The position numbers were made by a program, and so were the translations under genes. A stretch of DNA of 64,000 nucleotides, from NCBI RefSeq assembly GCF_008974245.1, contig NZ_BBZI01000005.1:1598751-1662750 (forward strand). Reading direction: 5' to 3'. The notes under the pieces were generated by a model. That model had not been told where the DNA came from, made no database searches, and saw only the letters and a list, made by a program, of their open reading frames with translations. This stretch comes from Streptomyces abyssomicinicus (lineage in GTDB: Bacteria; Actinomycetota; Actinomycetes; Streptomycetales; Streptomycetaceae). Position 1 is the first letter of the stretch. Each line of letters opens with the position of its first letter. Positions 53,254 through 61,471 of the stretch are shown in pieces.

Positions 53254-53284
53254 ATGCTCGGATCTGGAGCGCGCTCCAGGTCAA
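53254..53284 (-). promoter_or_regulatory. MerR-type promoter with 16-bp palindrome (aldo/keto reductase-merR operon)
   Basis: On the minus strand: -35 TTGACC (53279-53284), exactly 19-bp spacer, -10 GAGCAT (53254-53259). The palindrome CTGGAGCGCGCTCCAG (53264-53279) fills most of the spacer. This is the standard layout for activation by a MerR protein. Confidence 0.8.
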
Positions 53285-53351
53285 GGGCGCCTGCGAAGAT
53301 TCCTCGCGGGCGGGCGGTCCCGGTGCTGCTTCCCGGTCGCGCGCGGGTCCC

Positions 53352-53921
53352 TCACCGCGGCGAGGACGCCTGCCGTCTCTCGCGCAGGGTCGCGACGGTA
53401 CGTTCGCACCAGTCGCGGTTGCCTTCCTCGAAGGCCAGACCGCGCAGGCAGGTCAGGTACGGGCCGATCCGGTCGCCGTCGCGCAGGAACTCCTCCTCCG
53501 TACGGTCACCGCGCATACCGCGCAGCAGCTTGCCGAAGAGATCGATCCTGGCGCGGGCGAAGGCGGCGCGCTCGGTGAGCTGCGCGACGAGCGCCGTGGT
53601 GTCGACGTGGTCCGCCGCCTGGACCTTGACGAGCAGGTCGTCACGGATGAAGGACGGTTTCGTGGACGCGGCCGTGAACTCCTCCAGCTCCGCCAGGCCG
53701 GCGTCGGTCACGCGGAACAGACGCTTGTTGGGCCGGCTCTCCTGGACCACCTCCCGGCCGCTCACCAGCCCGTCCCTCTCCAGGCGGGTCAGCTCGGCGT
53801 AGAGCTGCTGCGGCTGGGCGTACCAGAAGTTCGCGACCCCCAGATCGAACGCCTTGGCCAACTGGTAGCCGCTGAGCTCCTCGTCGAGCAGCGCGGCCAG
53901 CACCGCGTGCCGTAGCGCCAT
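53352..53921 (-). CDS. PadR-family transcriptional regulator
   Basis: A 189-residue PadR regulator: MALRHAVLAALLDEELSGYQ, LAKAFDLGVANFWYAQPQQL, LTRLERDGLVSGREVVQ and the C-terminal helical Vir_act_alpha_C part. The ATG at 53921 is 7 nt from a perfect AGGAGG (53929-53934); the ATG at 53927 is too close. A perfect 36-bp palindrome starts 67 bp upstream, between it and the divergent NTF2-like gene, so it very likely represses both. Confidence 0.93.
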   Translation of the reverse strand: MALRHAVLAALLDEELSGYQLAKAFDLGVANFWYAQPQQLYAELTRLERDGLVSGREVVQESRPNKRLFRVTDAGLAELEEFTAASTKPSFIRDDLLVKVQAADHVDTTALVAQLTERAAFARARIDLFGKLLRGMRGDRTEEEFLRDGDRIGPYLTCLRGLAFEEGNRDWCERTVATLRERRQASSPR

Positions 53922-53988
53922 CCCCATGCCTCCTCTCCCGTTCCGGTGCCGTCCATGACCTGGCTCTGTCACCCGACGCCCGGCCATG

Positions 53989-54024
53989 ATAGTCATGAAT
54001 CTGACTAGTCAGATTCATGACTAT
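53989..54024. promoter_or_regulatory. Perfect 36-bp palindrome, probable PadR operator
   Basis: Two exact 18-bp arms meet at ACT|AGT: left arm ATAGTCATGAATCTGACT (53989-54006), right arm its reverse complement (54007-54024). It is A/T-rich and sits in the 137-bp region between the PadR and NTF2-like genes, so it probably overlaps both promoters. Confidence 0.88.
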
Positions 54025-54058
54025 GGATTTGTGGACGGACTATGGAGGCCAGCAAGCC

Positions 54059-54478
54059 ATGAACACCGCCGACCGTTTCCGGGCCGCCGTGGACCGCCGT
54101 GACCTCGCGGCGCTGGACGACCTGTTCACCGACGACATCCGCCTGTACAGCCCGGTGAAGTTCACGCCCTTCCTGGGCAAGCCGATGGTCATGGGCCTCT
54201 TCGGGGTGCTGCTGCGCACCTTCGAGGACTTCCGCTACGTCGGCGACTGCGTCGGCACCGTGCTGACCGGTGCCGACGGCTCGCCCGCCGACGCGGCGGT
54301 CCTGGTCTTCCGCGCCGGGATCGAGGGCAAGGAGATCCACGGCATCGACCTGCTGCACTTCGACCAGGACGGCCGGATCAAGGAGTTCACCGTCATGGTC
54401 CGCCCGCAGTCCGCGGTCCACGCCCTCGGCGAGGCGGTCCTCGCGGGCCTGGTCGCGGACGGTCTCGCGCCGGCCTGA
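54059..54478 (+). CDS. NTF2-like/SnoaL-like protein under PadR control
   Basis: A 139-residue small-barrel protein: FRAAVDRRDLAALDDLFTDD, LYSPVKFTPFLGKPMVMGLF and GIDLLHFDQDGRIKEFTVMV are typical NTF2-like segments. It could be a cyclase/isomerase-like enzyme or a ligand carrier. ATG at 54059 (GGAGG about 10 nt upstream) is preferred to 54017, which lies inside the palindrome. Divergent from the PadR gene. Confidence 0.85.
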   Translation: MNTADRFRAAVDRRDLAALDDLFTDDIRLYSPVKFTPFLGKPMVMGLFGVLLRTFEDFRYVGDCVGTVLTGADGSPADAAVLVFRAGIEGKEIHGIDLLHFDQDGRIKEFTVMVRPQSAVHALGEAVLAGLVADGLAPA

Positions 54479-54598
54479 CGTGGCACGAGGCCGACGCGGG
54501 AGCGGGTGTCCGCAGGCCCACGCGAAAGGCGGTCCCGTCGTCCGGGCCCGCCGGGGCGAGGTGTGGCGTTCGGTGATCGTCCTGCCTACGATCCCAGG

Positions 54599-55402
54599 AT
54601 GGCTGGAATGTCGATCGTCGTGTGCCTGCCCGGTTCGGCTGCGGGAAGCGTGGACGAGGCGGTCGCGGAGGCGATGGCACCCTTCGCGCGGGACGGCGTG
54701 GGTGCCGTGGAACGGGAGGTGTGGGACTCCTTCCGGATCAGCGGCGGGTCCGCGGGCCTGCCGGTACTGGCCGGCCACCAGGACGACCCGCGGCTGATCA
54801 TGGGACGTCCCTGGTGGGACGGCACTCCGGAGCCCGTTCTGCCGGGCATGTGTGCGGGCGGGCCGAGAGGGCTGATCGATTTCAGCGATGCCCTCCGGGC
54901 GAGGGGTGCCGAGCACGCGGGTCGCGTCTGGGATCAGTGGCGGGAAGTGGCCTCCCGCCACCCTGCCGCGGACGACGAGTCGGTGTTCTTCCACCGTCAC
55001 CTCGCCGCCGGCGGCACCCACGCCTCGTACGAAACGTCACAGGAAGCCGCCGCCTACCGTGCCCAGCCGGCCGTCCGCGCCTGGGCCGAGATCGCACCGG
55101 CATTGGCCCGGCCGGACATCGCGGCCCACTTCTCCTTCGACGGGCAGGCGATCCACATCGGCCGCCGCGGCCGTGAGGAGTACGTCGCGAAGTGGGAGTT
55201 CAGCCTCCTGCCCGAGCGCAACGTGCTGACCGCGGGCGGATGGTGGTACGAACCGGGTGAGGCGCCCCTGCACGGCGCATGCCGCACTCCCGCCGATTGC
55301 GTCCACGCGCCGGACGTCGACGAGGGGCGCCCGGGCGTCCAGTCCTACCTCCTCGCACTGCCCGCCGACACGCTGCTGGTCAACGTACGCTGCCACGTCT
55401 GA
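54599..55402 (+). CDS. Hypothetical protein, 267 residues, probably leaderless
   Basis: Starts MAGMSIVVCLPGSAAGSVDE. The first 55 residues give a beta-alpha-beta-like unit; the centre has PRLIMGRPWWDGTPEPVLPG and many aromatic residues; the end has EYVAKWEFSLLPERNVLTAG and GGWWYEPGEAPLHG. No signal peptide or known catalytic motif. TACGAT ends 6 nt before the ATG and no ribosome site is present. I do not recognise the family. Confidence 0.75.
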   Translation: MAGMSIVVCLPGSAAGSVDEAVAEAMAPFARDGVGAVEREVWDSFRISGGSAGLPVLAGHQDDPRLIMGRPWWDGTPEPVLPGMCAGGPRGLIDFSDALRARGAEHAGRVWDQWREVASRHPAADDESVFFHRHLAAGGTHASYETSQEAAAYRAQPAVRAWAEIAPALARPDIAAHFSFDGQAIHIGRRGREEYVAKWEFSLLPERNVLTAGGWWYEPGEAPLHGACRTPADCVHAPDVDEGRPGVQSYLLALPADTLLVNVRCHV

Positions 55403-55650
55403 CCCGCCCGACCCCCCCAGGACGCCTGCCCGTGCGCAGCGGCGTCCGCGGGAGGTGCGGGTACCGGCCCAGCACTTCGGCAGGGCCTGCGAGAGCGGTC
55501 CGCAGTCACGGGCGCCCCGAGCGTCCGCGCGCGGTGACGAGGAGGCCTTCCGCGTCGGTGCCGCGGTCCCCCGGGGACAAGTGCTTCGCGGAACCGGCCG
55601 CGTTGTGCCTAGGCTGTGCCCTCGGCCGTGACCGTCGGAGGGGGACATCG

Positions 55651-55722
55651 GTGAGTGGGAAACGCGTCGCGCACGACGCCGGCGGGCAGCGGGCCGGTCA
55701 CACGGGGGACGCCCGCGCATGA
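55651..55722 (+). CDS. Possible 23-residue leader peptide
   Basis: A GTG at 55651 with a strong GGAGGGGG ribosome site opens a 23-codon frame (VSGKRVAHDAGGQRAGHTGD and three more residues) whose TGA overlaps the ATG at 55719. The peptide could couple translation of the binding-fold gene behind it, or the GTG site may simply load ribosomes for it. There is no other evidence. Confidence 0.4.
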   Translation: MSGKRVAHDAGGQRAGHTGDARA

Positions 55723-56819
55723 ACAAGGCACCATCACGTTCCGACGCACCGTCCGTCCGCATCGGTTTCCTCGCCCCGCTGAGCAGCCCCGGCTGGACCG
55801 AGGCGGGCCGGCACCTTGTCGCCGGAGCCGAACTGGCCGCCGGGGAGATCAACGACGCCGGAGGGGTCGCCGGACGGCCCGTCGAACTGCTGGTCAGGGA
55901 CACCGCGGCGGATCCCCGTACGGCGACGGCCGCCGTGGACGAACTGGCGGGTCTGGGGGTGGCCGCGCTGGCGGGGGAGTACCACAGCGTGGTCGCCCGC
56001 GCCGCGGCCGCCAGGGCCGACACCCTCGGACTGCCGTACCTCTGCTCGTCGGCGGTCCTCGACACGCTGACCGAGCAGCCGACGCCATGGGTCGCACGCC
56101 TCGCCCCGGCGCAGTCCCACGGCTGGCGTACCTACGCCGGCTTCCTCCTCGGCGCGGGTCACACCCGCATCGCCGTGGCGACGCAGCCGAGCGTCTACTG
56201 GGCGTCGGGAACCGGCATCCTGCGGGACTGCCTCGCGCCGCACGGCGGCACCGTCGTCGAGCTCGACACCGGTGCGCACACGCCCGCCGAGCTGTGCGAC
56301 CAGCTCGTCGCGCACCGTGTGTCCGCTCTCCTCCTGCTCGCAGGTCACCCGGAGCCGGCCGTGTCCGTCGTCCGGTCCGTCCGCCGCGACCCCCGCCTTG
56401 CCGGTCTCCTGATCGGCGCGCCCGCCGGACAACCGGAGTTCGCCGAATGGGCGGCGCTGCTCGGGACCGAGGGCGCCGGCATCCCGTTCCTGCGCTATCT
56501 GCCGGAGCGTCTCGGCCCGCTGGGCGCACGCGTCGACACGGCCCTCCGCGGGCAGCTGGCCGAAGCTCCGTCCTTCGTCGCCTTCGAGGGCTACGACACG
56601 ATCGTCGCCCTCGCCGGACTGCTCCGTGCGCACGGCGCGGAACACGGGGCGGACGAGTCCGCACCCTGGGAGCACGTCACGGTGGACGGCACCCGCGGAC
56701 GGATCCGCTTCTCCCGCACGCCCGGCATCGGCGTGTGGCAGTGGACCTGGCCTCCGGTGCAGGTGGTGGACCGGGACCCGGCCGGAGCCGACCGCTTCCG
56801 GATCCTCCACGTCGGCTGA
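55719..56819 (+). CDS. Periplasmic-binding-fold protein without a signal peptide
   Basis: A 366-residue protein of the type-I (Leu/Ile/Val- or amide-binding) fold: VRIGFLAPLSSPGWTEAGRH, GAELAAGEINDAGGVAGRPV and FVAFEGYDTIVALAGLLRAH are family-typical. Unlike the lipoprotein at 2639 it has no signal sequence or lipobox, and no permease or ATPase is adjacent. It therefore looks like a cytoplasmic ligand sensor rather than a transport component. Its ATG overlaps the stop of a 23-codon leader with a strong ribosome site. Confidence 0.85.
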   Translation: MNKAPSRSDAPSVRIGFLAPLSSPGWTEAGRHLVAGAELAAGEINDAGGVAGRPVELLVRDTAADPRTATAAVDELAGLGVAALAGEYHSVVARAAAARADTLGLPYLCSSAVLDTLTEQPTPWVARLAPAQSHGWRTYAGFLLGAGHTRIAVATQPSVYWASGTGILRDCLAPHGGTVVELDTGAHTPAELCDQLVAHRVSALLLLAGHPEPAVSVVRSVRRDPRLAGLLIGAPAGQPEFAEWAALLGTEGAGIPFLRYLPERLGPLGARVDTALRGQLAEAPSFVAFEGYDTIVALAGLLRAHGAEHGADESAPWEHVTVDGTRGRIRFSRTPGIGVWQWTWPPVQVVDRDPAGADRFRILHVG

Positions 56820-56878
56820 ACGCACCGCGGTGCGCCCGCGGTGACGGCGGCCGGGGCCGAGGCGGCGGACCCGGACAG

Positions 56879-56894
56879 GTAAGTCAAGCCTTAC
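56879..56894. promoter_or_regulatory. Iron-box-like palindrome upstream of the HelD-like gene
   Basis: GTAAGTC-AA-GCCTTAC, 7-bp arms with one mismatch. Its centre matches that of the FprA iron box (TAAGGC-AA-GCCTTA). It lies about 55 bp upstream of the helicase start, a normal promoter position. Confidence 0.55.
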
Positions 56895-56949
56895 TTTCGC
56901 GGGAATCCGCCTGCACAGTGGAGGCCCCGCCGAGGAAGGAAGGCCCCCG

Positions 56950-59079
56950 TTGCCGCAGTTCGATGAGGATGCCGCCCGGCAGGTCGCCGTGGAGCAGGCC
57001 CACGTACGCGCCATGTACCAGCTGCTCGACGAGCAGAGGGCGGACGTGCGGGGCCGGCTCGCGGACGTGCTGAGGTCCTCGGCCGACGGCGCGGGCGAGG
57101 TGTACGAGCGCGACGCGGCCGCGGAGCGACTGGCGCGGCAGCTCCGGCGGCTCGAAGGGGCCGAGGGCGGGCTGGCGTTCGGCCGGATCGACGACGCGGA
57201 CGGAACCTTCCTGCACATCGGACGGCTCGGCCTCCACGTCGACGAACGGGACCTGCCGCTGCTCGTCGACTGGCGAGCACCGGCGGCGCGTCCCTTCTAC
57301 GCGGCGACGGCGGCCCACCCGATGCGGCTGCGGCGCCGCCGCCACCTGCGCGTCGTCGACCGCTCGGTCCACGCGGTGAACGACGAGCTGCTGGACGGAT
57401 CCGCACCCGCGGCCGGCGACGTCGTCGGCGACGGCCCGCTGACCGAGGCGCTGGAGGCGCGGCGCACGGGGCGGATGCGTGCGGCGGTGGCGACGCTGCA
57501 GGCCGAACAGGACGCCATCGTCCGGTCCGGGCACCCAGGCGTGACCGTGGTGCAGGGCGGGCCCGGCACCGGCAAGACCGTCGTCGCACTGCACCGGGCG
57601 GCGTACGTCCTGTACGCCTTCCCGCGGGCCGCCGAGCGCGGTGTCCTGGTGCTCGGGCCCAACGCGCGGTTCCTCGACCACATATCCCAGGTGCTCCCCT
57701 CCCTCGGGGAGAACGACGTGGTCCTGTCCACGTGCGCGGATCTGGCCGGGGTGGTGCCCGCGGCCGCGGAGCCGTCCGACATCGCGCGGCTGAAGGGGGA
57801 CCCCGCGCTGGCCGGCGCGCTGGCGGACCTGGTGCGGTTCCGGCAGGCGCCACCGGACGACGGGTTCGCCGTGCGCGTCGGACAGGAACGGATCCGCCTG
57901 CGGAGCGTGGACGTCGCCGCGGCGCGGCAGGCCGCGGCGACGAGCGGCCTGGCACACAACCGCGCGCGGGAGGTGTTCAAGGAGCACCTGATCGACGCGG
58001 TCACGGACGCGCTGGAGCGCGGTACCGCCGAGGCCCTCGAGCACCTCGACGCCCAGACCGCGCAGAGCACCGGCCTGGACCTCGACGCCGCCGCCGCGGC
58101 CGACCTGCGCGCCCTCGGCCTCGACGCCGATGACGCACCGGCCGCGGACCCGGCCGAGGTCTTCGACGCGGACGCCCTCCGCGCGGAACTCATGGACGAC
58201 ACCCACGTGGACCGGGCGGTGGACGCCCTGTGGCCGCGGCTGGCGCCCGAAGCGGTCGTCCTGGCCCTGCTGACGGACGCCCGCACGATGTCCGCGCACC
58301 TGCCGGTGCTCACCGACGGCGAACGGGCCCGGCTGCTGCGTTCTCCCGGCGCCGCGTGGACCGACGCCGACGTCCCGCTGCTGGACGAGGCGGCGGAGCT
58401 GGTCGACGGGCCACCGAAGCGGACGTTCGGACACGTCGTCGTCGACGAGGCCCAGGAGCTGACCGCCATGCAGTGGCGGATGGTGCTGCGCCGGTGTCCG
58501 GCCAGATCGATGACGCTGGTCGGCGACTTCGCCCAGGCGGGCCCCACCACGACGGCGCACGACTGGTCCCAGGCGCTGGGCCCGCACCTCGGCGACCGCT
58601 TCGTCCTGCACACCCTGACCGTCGGTTACCGCACGACGCGCGAGATCCTGGCGACCACCCACGACCTGCTCTCCCGGATCGCCCCGGGCCGGACCCCGAG
58701 CCGTTCGATCCGCCAGGGCCCTGTGCCCCGCCACCTCACCGCGTGCCCGCGCACCCTCGCCGGCACCGTGACGGGCGAACTGCGGGCGCAGGCCGCGGCA
58801 CACCCCGGCGAACTGCTCGCCGTGATCTGCCCCGACGCCCGCGTCCAGGACATGGCATCCGCCGGCGCCGCCCGGTGGGCCCGCCTCGTGCCGGCGTCCG
58901 AGGCCAGGGGCCTGGAGTTCGACGCGAGTGTCGTCGTCGCGCCGGAGGAGATCGCCGCCGCCCGGGCCGGTGGTGAGCGGGACCTGTACGTCGCCCTCAC
59001 CCGCGCCACCAAGAGGCTGTGCACGATCACCGTCCACCCCGCACCGCAGCCCGCCACGAGCCCGTCGGCGACGGCCTGA
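56950..59079 (+). CDS. helD: HelD-like UvrD-family helicase (RNA-polymerase-associated)
   Basis: A 709-residue superfamily-1 protein. An N-terminal coiled coil of about 75 residues precedes LPLLVDWRAPAARPFY and VTVVQGGPGTGKTVVALHRA (Walker A, about 191-210); Walker B is VVVDEAQELT with GDFAQAG next, and motif VI is RDLYVALTRATKRL. This matches HelD, which binds RNA polymerase and frees it from DNA; some Streptomyces members (HelR) give rifamycin tolerance. It uses a rare TTG start at 56950 with GGAAGGAAGG upstream. An iron-box-like palindrome lies before it. Confidence 0.9.
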   Translation: MPQFDEDAARQVAVEQAHVRAMYQLLDEQRADVRGRLADVLRSSADGAGEVYERDAAAERLARQLRRLEGAEGGLAFGRIDDADGTFLHIGRLGLHVDERDLPLLVDWRAPAARPFYAATAAHPMRLRRRRHLRVVDRSVHAVNDELLDGSAPAAGDVVGDGPLTEALEARRTGRMRAAVATLQAEQDAIVRSGHPGVTVVQGGPGTGKTVVALHRAAYVLYAFPRAAERGVLVLGPNARFLDHISQVLPSLGENDVVLSTCADLAGVVPAAAEPSDIARLKGDPALAGALADLVRFRQAPPDDGFAVRVGQERIRLRSVDVAAARQAAATSGLAHNRAREVFKEHLIDAVTDALERGTAEALEHLDAQTAQSTGLDLDAAAAADLRALGLDADDAPAADPAEVFDADALRAELMDDTHVDRAVDALWPRLAPEAVVLALLTDARTMSAHLPVLTDGERARLLRSPGAAWTDADVPLLDEAAELVDGPPKRTFGHVVVDEAQELTAMQWRMVLRRCPARSMTLVGDFAQAGPTTTAHDWSQALGPHLGDRFVLHTLTVGYRTTREILATTHDLLSRIAPGRTPSRSIRQGPVPRHLTACPRTLAGTVTGELRAQAAAHPGELLAVICPDARVQDMASAGAARWARLVPASEARGLEFDASVVVAPEEIAAARAGGERDLYVALTRATKRLCTITVHPAPQPATSPSATA

Positions 59080-59111
59080 GCCGGTGCCCCCGCGCCCGGT
59101 AGCCTGCCGTC

Positions 59112-59915
59112 GTGGAAGACAGGGAAGTGTTCTCCGAAGGCAGCGAAGTGTTCCTCGGCGGGGTGAACGCGGTCGTCCGCGAGGGCGACGTGGTCCGCCG
59201 GCCGGCCGGCGAGTGGAGCCCCACCGTCCAGCGCCTGCTCGCCCATCTGGGGCGCGCGGGTTTCGCGGGCGCCCCGCGCCCGCACGGGATCAGCGCGGAC
59301 GGCACGGAGGAACGCGTCGCGTTCCTGCCCGGAGAGGTCGGACACGACTTCGGCGCACCACAGGTGAGGAGCGACGCCTCGCTCACCGCAATGGCGACGC
59401 TGCTCCGCGCCTTCCACGACGCCACCGTGGACTTCCCGCGGCACCCCGACGACGTCTGGCAACTGCCGCCGCGCGAGCCGGCGGAGGTGATCTGCCACGG
59501 TGACGCCGCGACCTACAACACGGTGTTCGCCGCGGGCCTGCCGGTGGCCCTGATCGACTTCGACACCGCCCACCCGGCCCCGCGCCTGTGGGACGTCGCC
59601 TACACCGCCTACCGGTTCGTCCCGCTGTACGCACCCGACGAGGAGGCCCTCACCCTGCCGGTGTCCGAGGCGCTCCGCCGGCTCCGGCTGTTCGCCGACG
59701 CCTACGGGCTGTCCCGCGCGGAGCGGGCCGAACTGCCCGCGGTCACGGCGGAGCGGCTGAGGGCGCTGGTGGACTGGATGCACGCACACGCCGCCGCGGG
59801 CCATCCGGCGTTCGCCCGTCACGTCTCGGAGGGGCACGACCGGCGTTACCTGACCGACGCCCGGTGGATCGAGGAGACCTTCACCGGCCGGATCGTCCCG
59901 GGACCGGCGATCTGA
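59112..59915 (+). CDS. Aminoglycoside-phosphotransferase-fold protein
   Basis: A 267-residue member of the APH/choline-kinase fold. The catalytic loop EVICHGDAATYNTVF (Brenner motif H-G-D) and the metal-binding LIDFDTAHPAPRLWDVAYTA are intact; the ATP lid region VVREGDVVRRPAG is near the start. It may phosphorylate a small molecule; antibiotic resistance is not implied by sequence alone. GTG at 59112 has TAGCCT 6 nt upstream and no ribosome site, so it is probably leaderless. Confidence 0.9.
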   Translation: MEDREVFSEGSEVFLGGVNAVVREGDVVRRPAGEWSPTVQRLLAHLGRAGFAGAPRPHGISADGTEERVAFLPGEVGHDFGAPQVRSDASLTAMATLLRAFHDATVDFPRHPDDVWQLPPREPAEVICHGDAATYNTVFAAGLPVALIDFDTAHPAPRLWDVAYTAYRFVPLYAPDEEALTLPVSEALRRLRLFADAYGLSRAERAELPAVTAERLRALVDWMHAHAAAGHPAFARHVSEGHDRRYLTDARWIEETFTGRIVPGPAI

Positions 59916-59949
59916 CGGCCACGGGCCCGCTGCGGGCTCCAGCCCGTTC

Positions 59950-59992
59950 CCCCCGCCCGCCCGGCCGGAGACGGCTCAGGATCGGGCGGGGG
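59950..59992. terminator. Hairpin between convergent phosphotransferase and haloperoxidase genes
   Basis: CCCCCGCCCG (59950-59959) pairs with CGGGCGGGGG (59983-59992) across a 23-nt loop. Plausible shared terminator. Confidence 0.5.
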
Positions 59993-60021
59993 AGAGGGGC
60001 GGAGCCGAGCCCCGGAGGGGG

Positions 60022-61326
60022 TCAGGGCCGGTGCGTCCGGGCGGGGACGAAGTACTTGGTCAGCGCCCAGTCGGCGATGCGGTGCCCGACCCGGTTGCCG
60101 ACGATGTCCGCCGTGCGGGTGTGGATGCCGCCGAACACCCGGGCGTCGATCACATCGCGGTCGTAGTCCGCGGCGTACTCGTAGTGCCGGGTCGACCCGC
60201 CGCGCACCGAGCGGACCGTGAAGTCGATCCGGTCGTCGCCCAGCAGCCTGGTCAACGTGCCCGTCAGCGCCCCGGCGGTGGTGGCGTGCCCGCTCAGGTA
60301 GTCGGGGTGGGCGGGGGTCGGCAGCAGCGGCTCCCAGCCGGTGTCCGGCTCGGTGTCCGGGTTGCCGTCCTGGTCCGCCAGCCGGATCGCGGTGATCGGA
60401 CGCCACGTCCCGTAGTGCAGCTTGGCGTCCCAGGAGGCGACGATGCCGTCGGCCTGCGCGGAGTGCGCCGCCGCGTACAGGCGGGCCGTGTCGGCGATGT
60501 CGAAGCCGCGCCGGGCCGCCTGGTCGGCGAGGGCGCCAGGGATGTCCAGTTCGGTGAAGAAGCGCGCGGTGTCGGTCTGTTGCGGTGTACGCACCGTGCT
60601 GTCCAGCGCCCCGTACGCCTTGACCTCGGCGAGGTCCCGGGCGTAGCGGGCGGAGGCCGGCGGGGGTGGCGGGCCCGGACGGAACATGTCGGGGGAGTGG
60701 AGCAGCAGGGGGCGCATCCGGCCCAGCCAGGCGTTGGAGAAGGGGGCGAACGCCGGCGGGGTCGGCCGCCAGATCCCCGGCACGGGGGGCCGGTCGAAGG
60801 ATACGGGCGCGTCGCGGCCGTCGTGCTCGCGGAGTTCGGCGAAGTGGTCGGCGGCGCGCCTGCCGAACGCGACGCCTTCCTGCTCGGCGCGGCCATCGGG
60901 GATCTTCGCCAGCGTGGCCGCGAAGGCGGCGTCGAGACGGGCCCCCGCCGCGGGGAAGTAGTGGGTGAGCAGCCGGTGGGCGGCGGCCGCGGCGGCGGCC
61001 GACGAGGACGCCTGCCGCGGCCCGTGCTCCCGCCACCGGTACGGGACGTAGCGGCCCTCGATGCCCGTCACGGCGTTGTACATGGCCGTCGCGGCGTACG
61101 CCTCCCAGAACATCCGGTCGGGAGGGGTGCCGTCCACCTCGGCCTCGATGGTGTCGGCGGCGACACGCATCCACTCGGACACCACCGCCGGGTCCCGGGT
61201 GGCCGGAGGCGCGGTGCCGTCCGCGGCGGCGGTGGCCGCCACCGGCAGTGTGGACGCGAGCGCGGCCAGGCCGACGGCCAGCCGCACTATCAGGGCGGGT
61301 GCCGCCCGTCGGGTTCTCTTCCGCAT
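60022..61326 (-). CDS. Secreted vanadium-haloperoxidase/PAP2-family protein
   Basis: A 434-residue exported protein. Signal peptide ends near TAAADG (about residue 38). The phosphate/vanadate-binding residues of the family are visible in KLHYGTWRPITAIR (Lys, Arg), YLSGHATTAGALTGTL (Ser-Gly-His) and RVFGGIHTRTADIVGNRVG (His, Arg). Members are vanadium chloro- or bromoperoxidases or acid phosphatases; which activity applies cannot be told from these residues. ATG at 61326 follows GCGAGGAG. Confidence 0.9.
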   Translation of the reverse strand: MRKRTRRAAPALIVRLAVGLAALASTLPVAATAAADGTAPPATRDPAVVSEWMRVAADTIEAEVDGTPPDRMFWEAYAATAMYNAVTGIEGRYVPYRWREHGPRQASSSAAAAAAAHRLLTHYFPAAGARLDAAFAATLAKIPDGRAEQEGVAFGRRAADHFAELREHDGRDAPVSFDRPPVPGIWRPTPPAFAPFSNAWLGRMRPLLLHSPDMFRPGPPPPPASARYARDLAEVKAYGALDSTVRTPQQTDTARFFTELDIPGALADQAARRGFDIADTARLYAAAHSAQADGIVASWDAKLHYGTWRPITAIRLADQDGNPDTEPDTGWEPLLPTPAHPDYLSGHATTAGALTGTLTRLLGDDRIDFTVRSVRGGSTRHYEYAADYDRDVIDARVFGGIHTRTADIVGNRVGHRIADWALTKYFVPARTHRP

Positions 61327-61429
61327 ATGAGGCTCCTCGCACGAGTCCCCCCGCCGCACTCTGCCCCCGCGCCGTGGTGACCGGCAGCCCGGGAGACCCG
61401 TGGCTGGGCCGAAGGGGCGACGGAGTGCT

Positions 61430-61467
61430 CCGGCCGGGGCAAGGGCTGGACGGCCCTCCCCGGCCGG
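61430..61467 (-). terminator. Hairpin after the cysteine-containing hypothetical gene
   Basis: CCGGCCGGGG (61430-61439) pairs with CCCCGGCCGG (61458-61467); inner arms AGGGC/GCCCT extend it. It lies just past the minus-strand stop at 61472. Confidence 0.65.
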
Positions 61468-61471
61468 ATCG

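Noticed and set aside
56879..56894. Intrinsic terminator of the binding-fold gene
   Set aside because: Short, A/T-containing arms with a 2-nt centre do not make a good hairpin; palindromic operator fits better.
59112..59915. Antibiotic-resistance aminoglycoside kinase
   Set aside because: The fold is right, but many such proteins are not resistance enzymes and no specific resistance-family motif was recognised.
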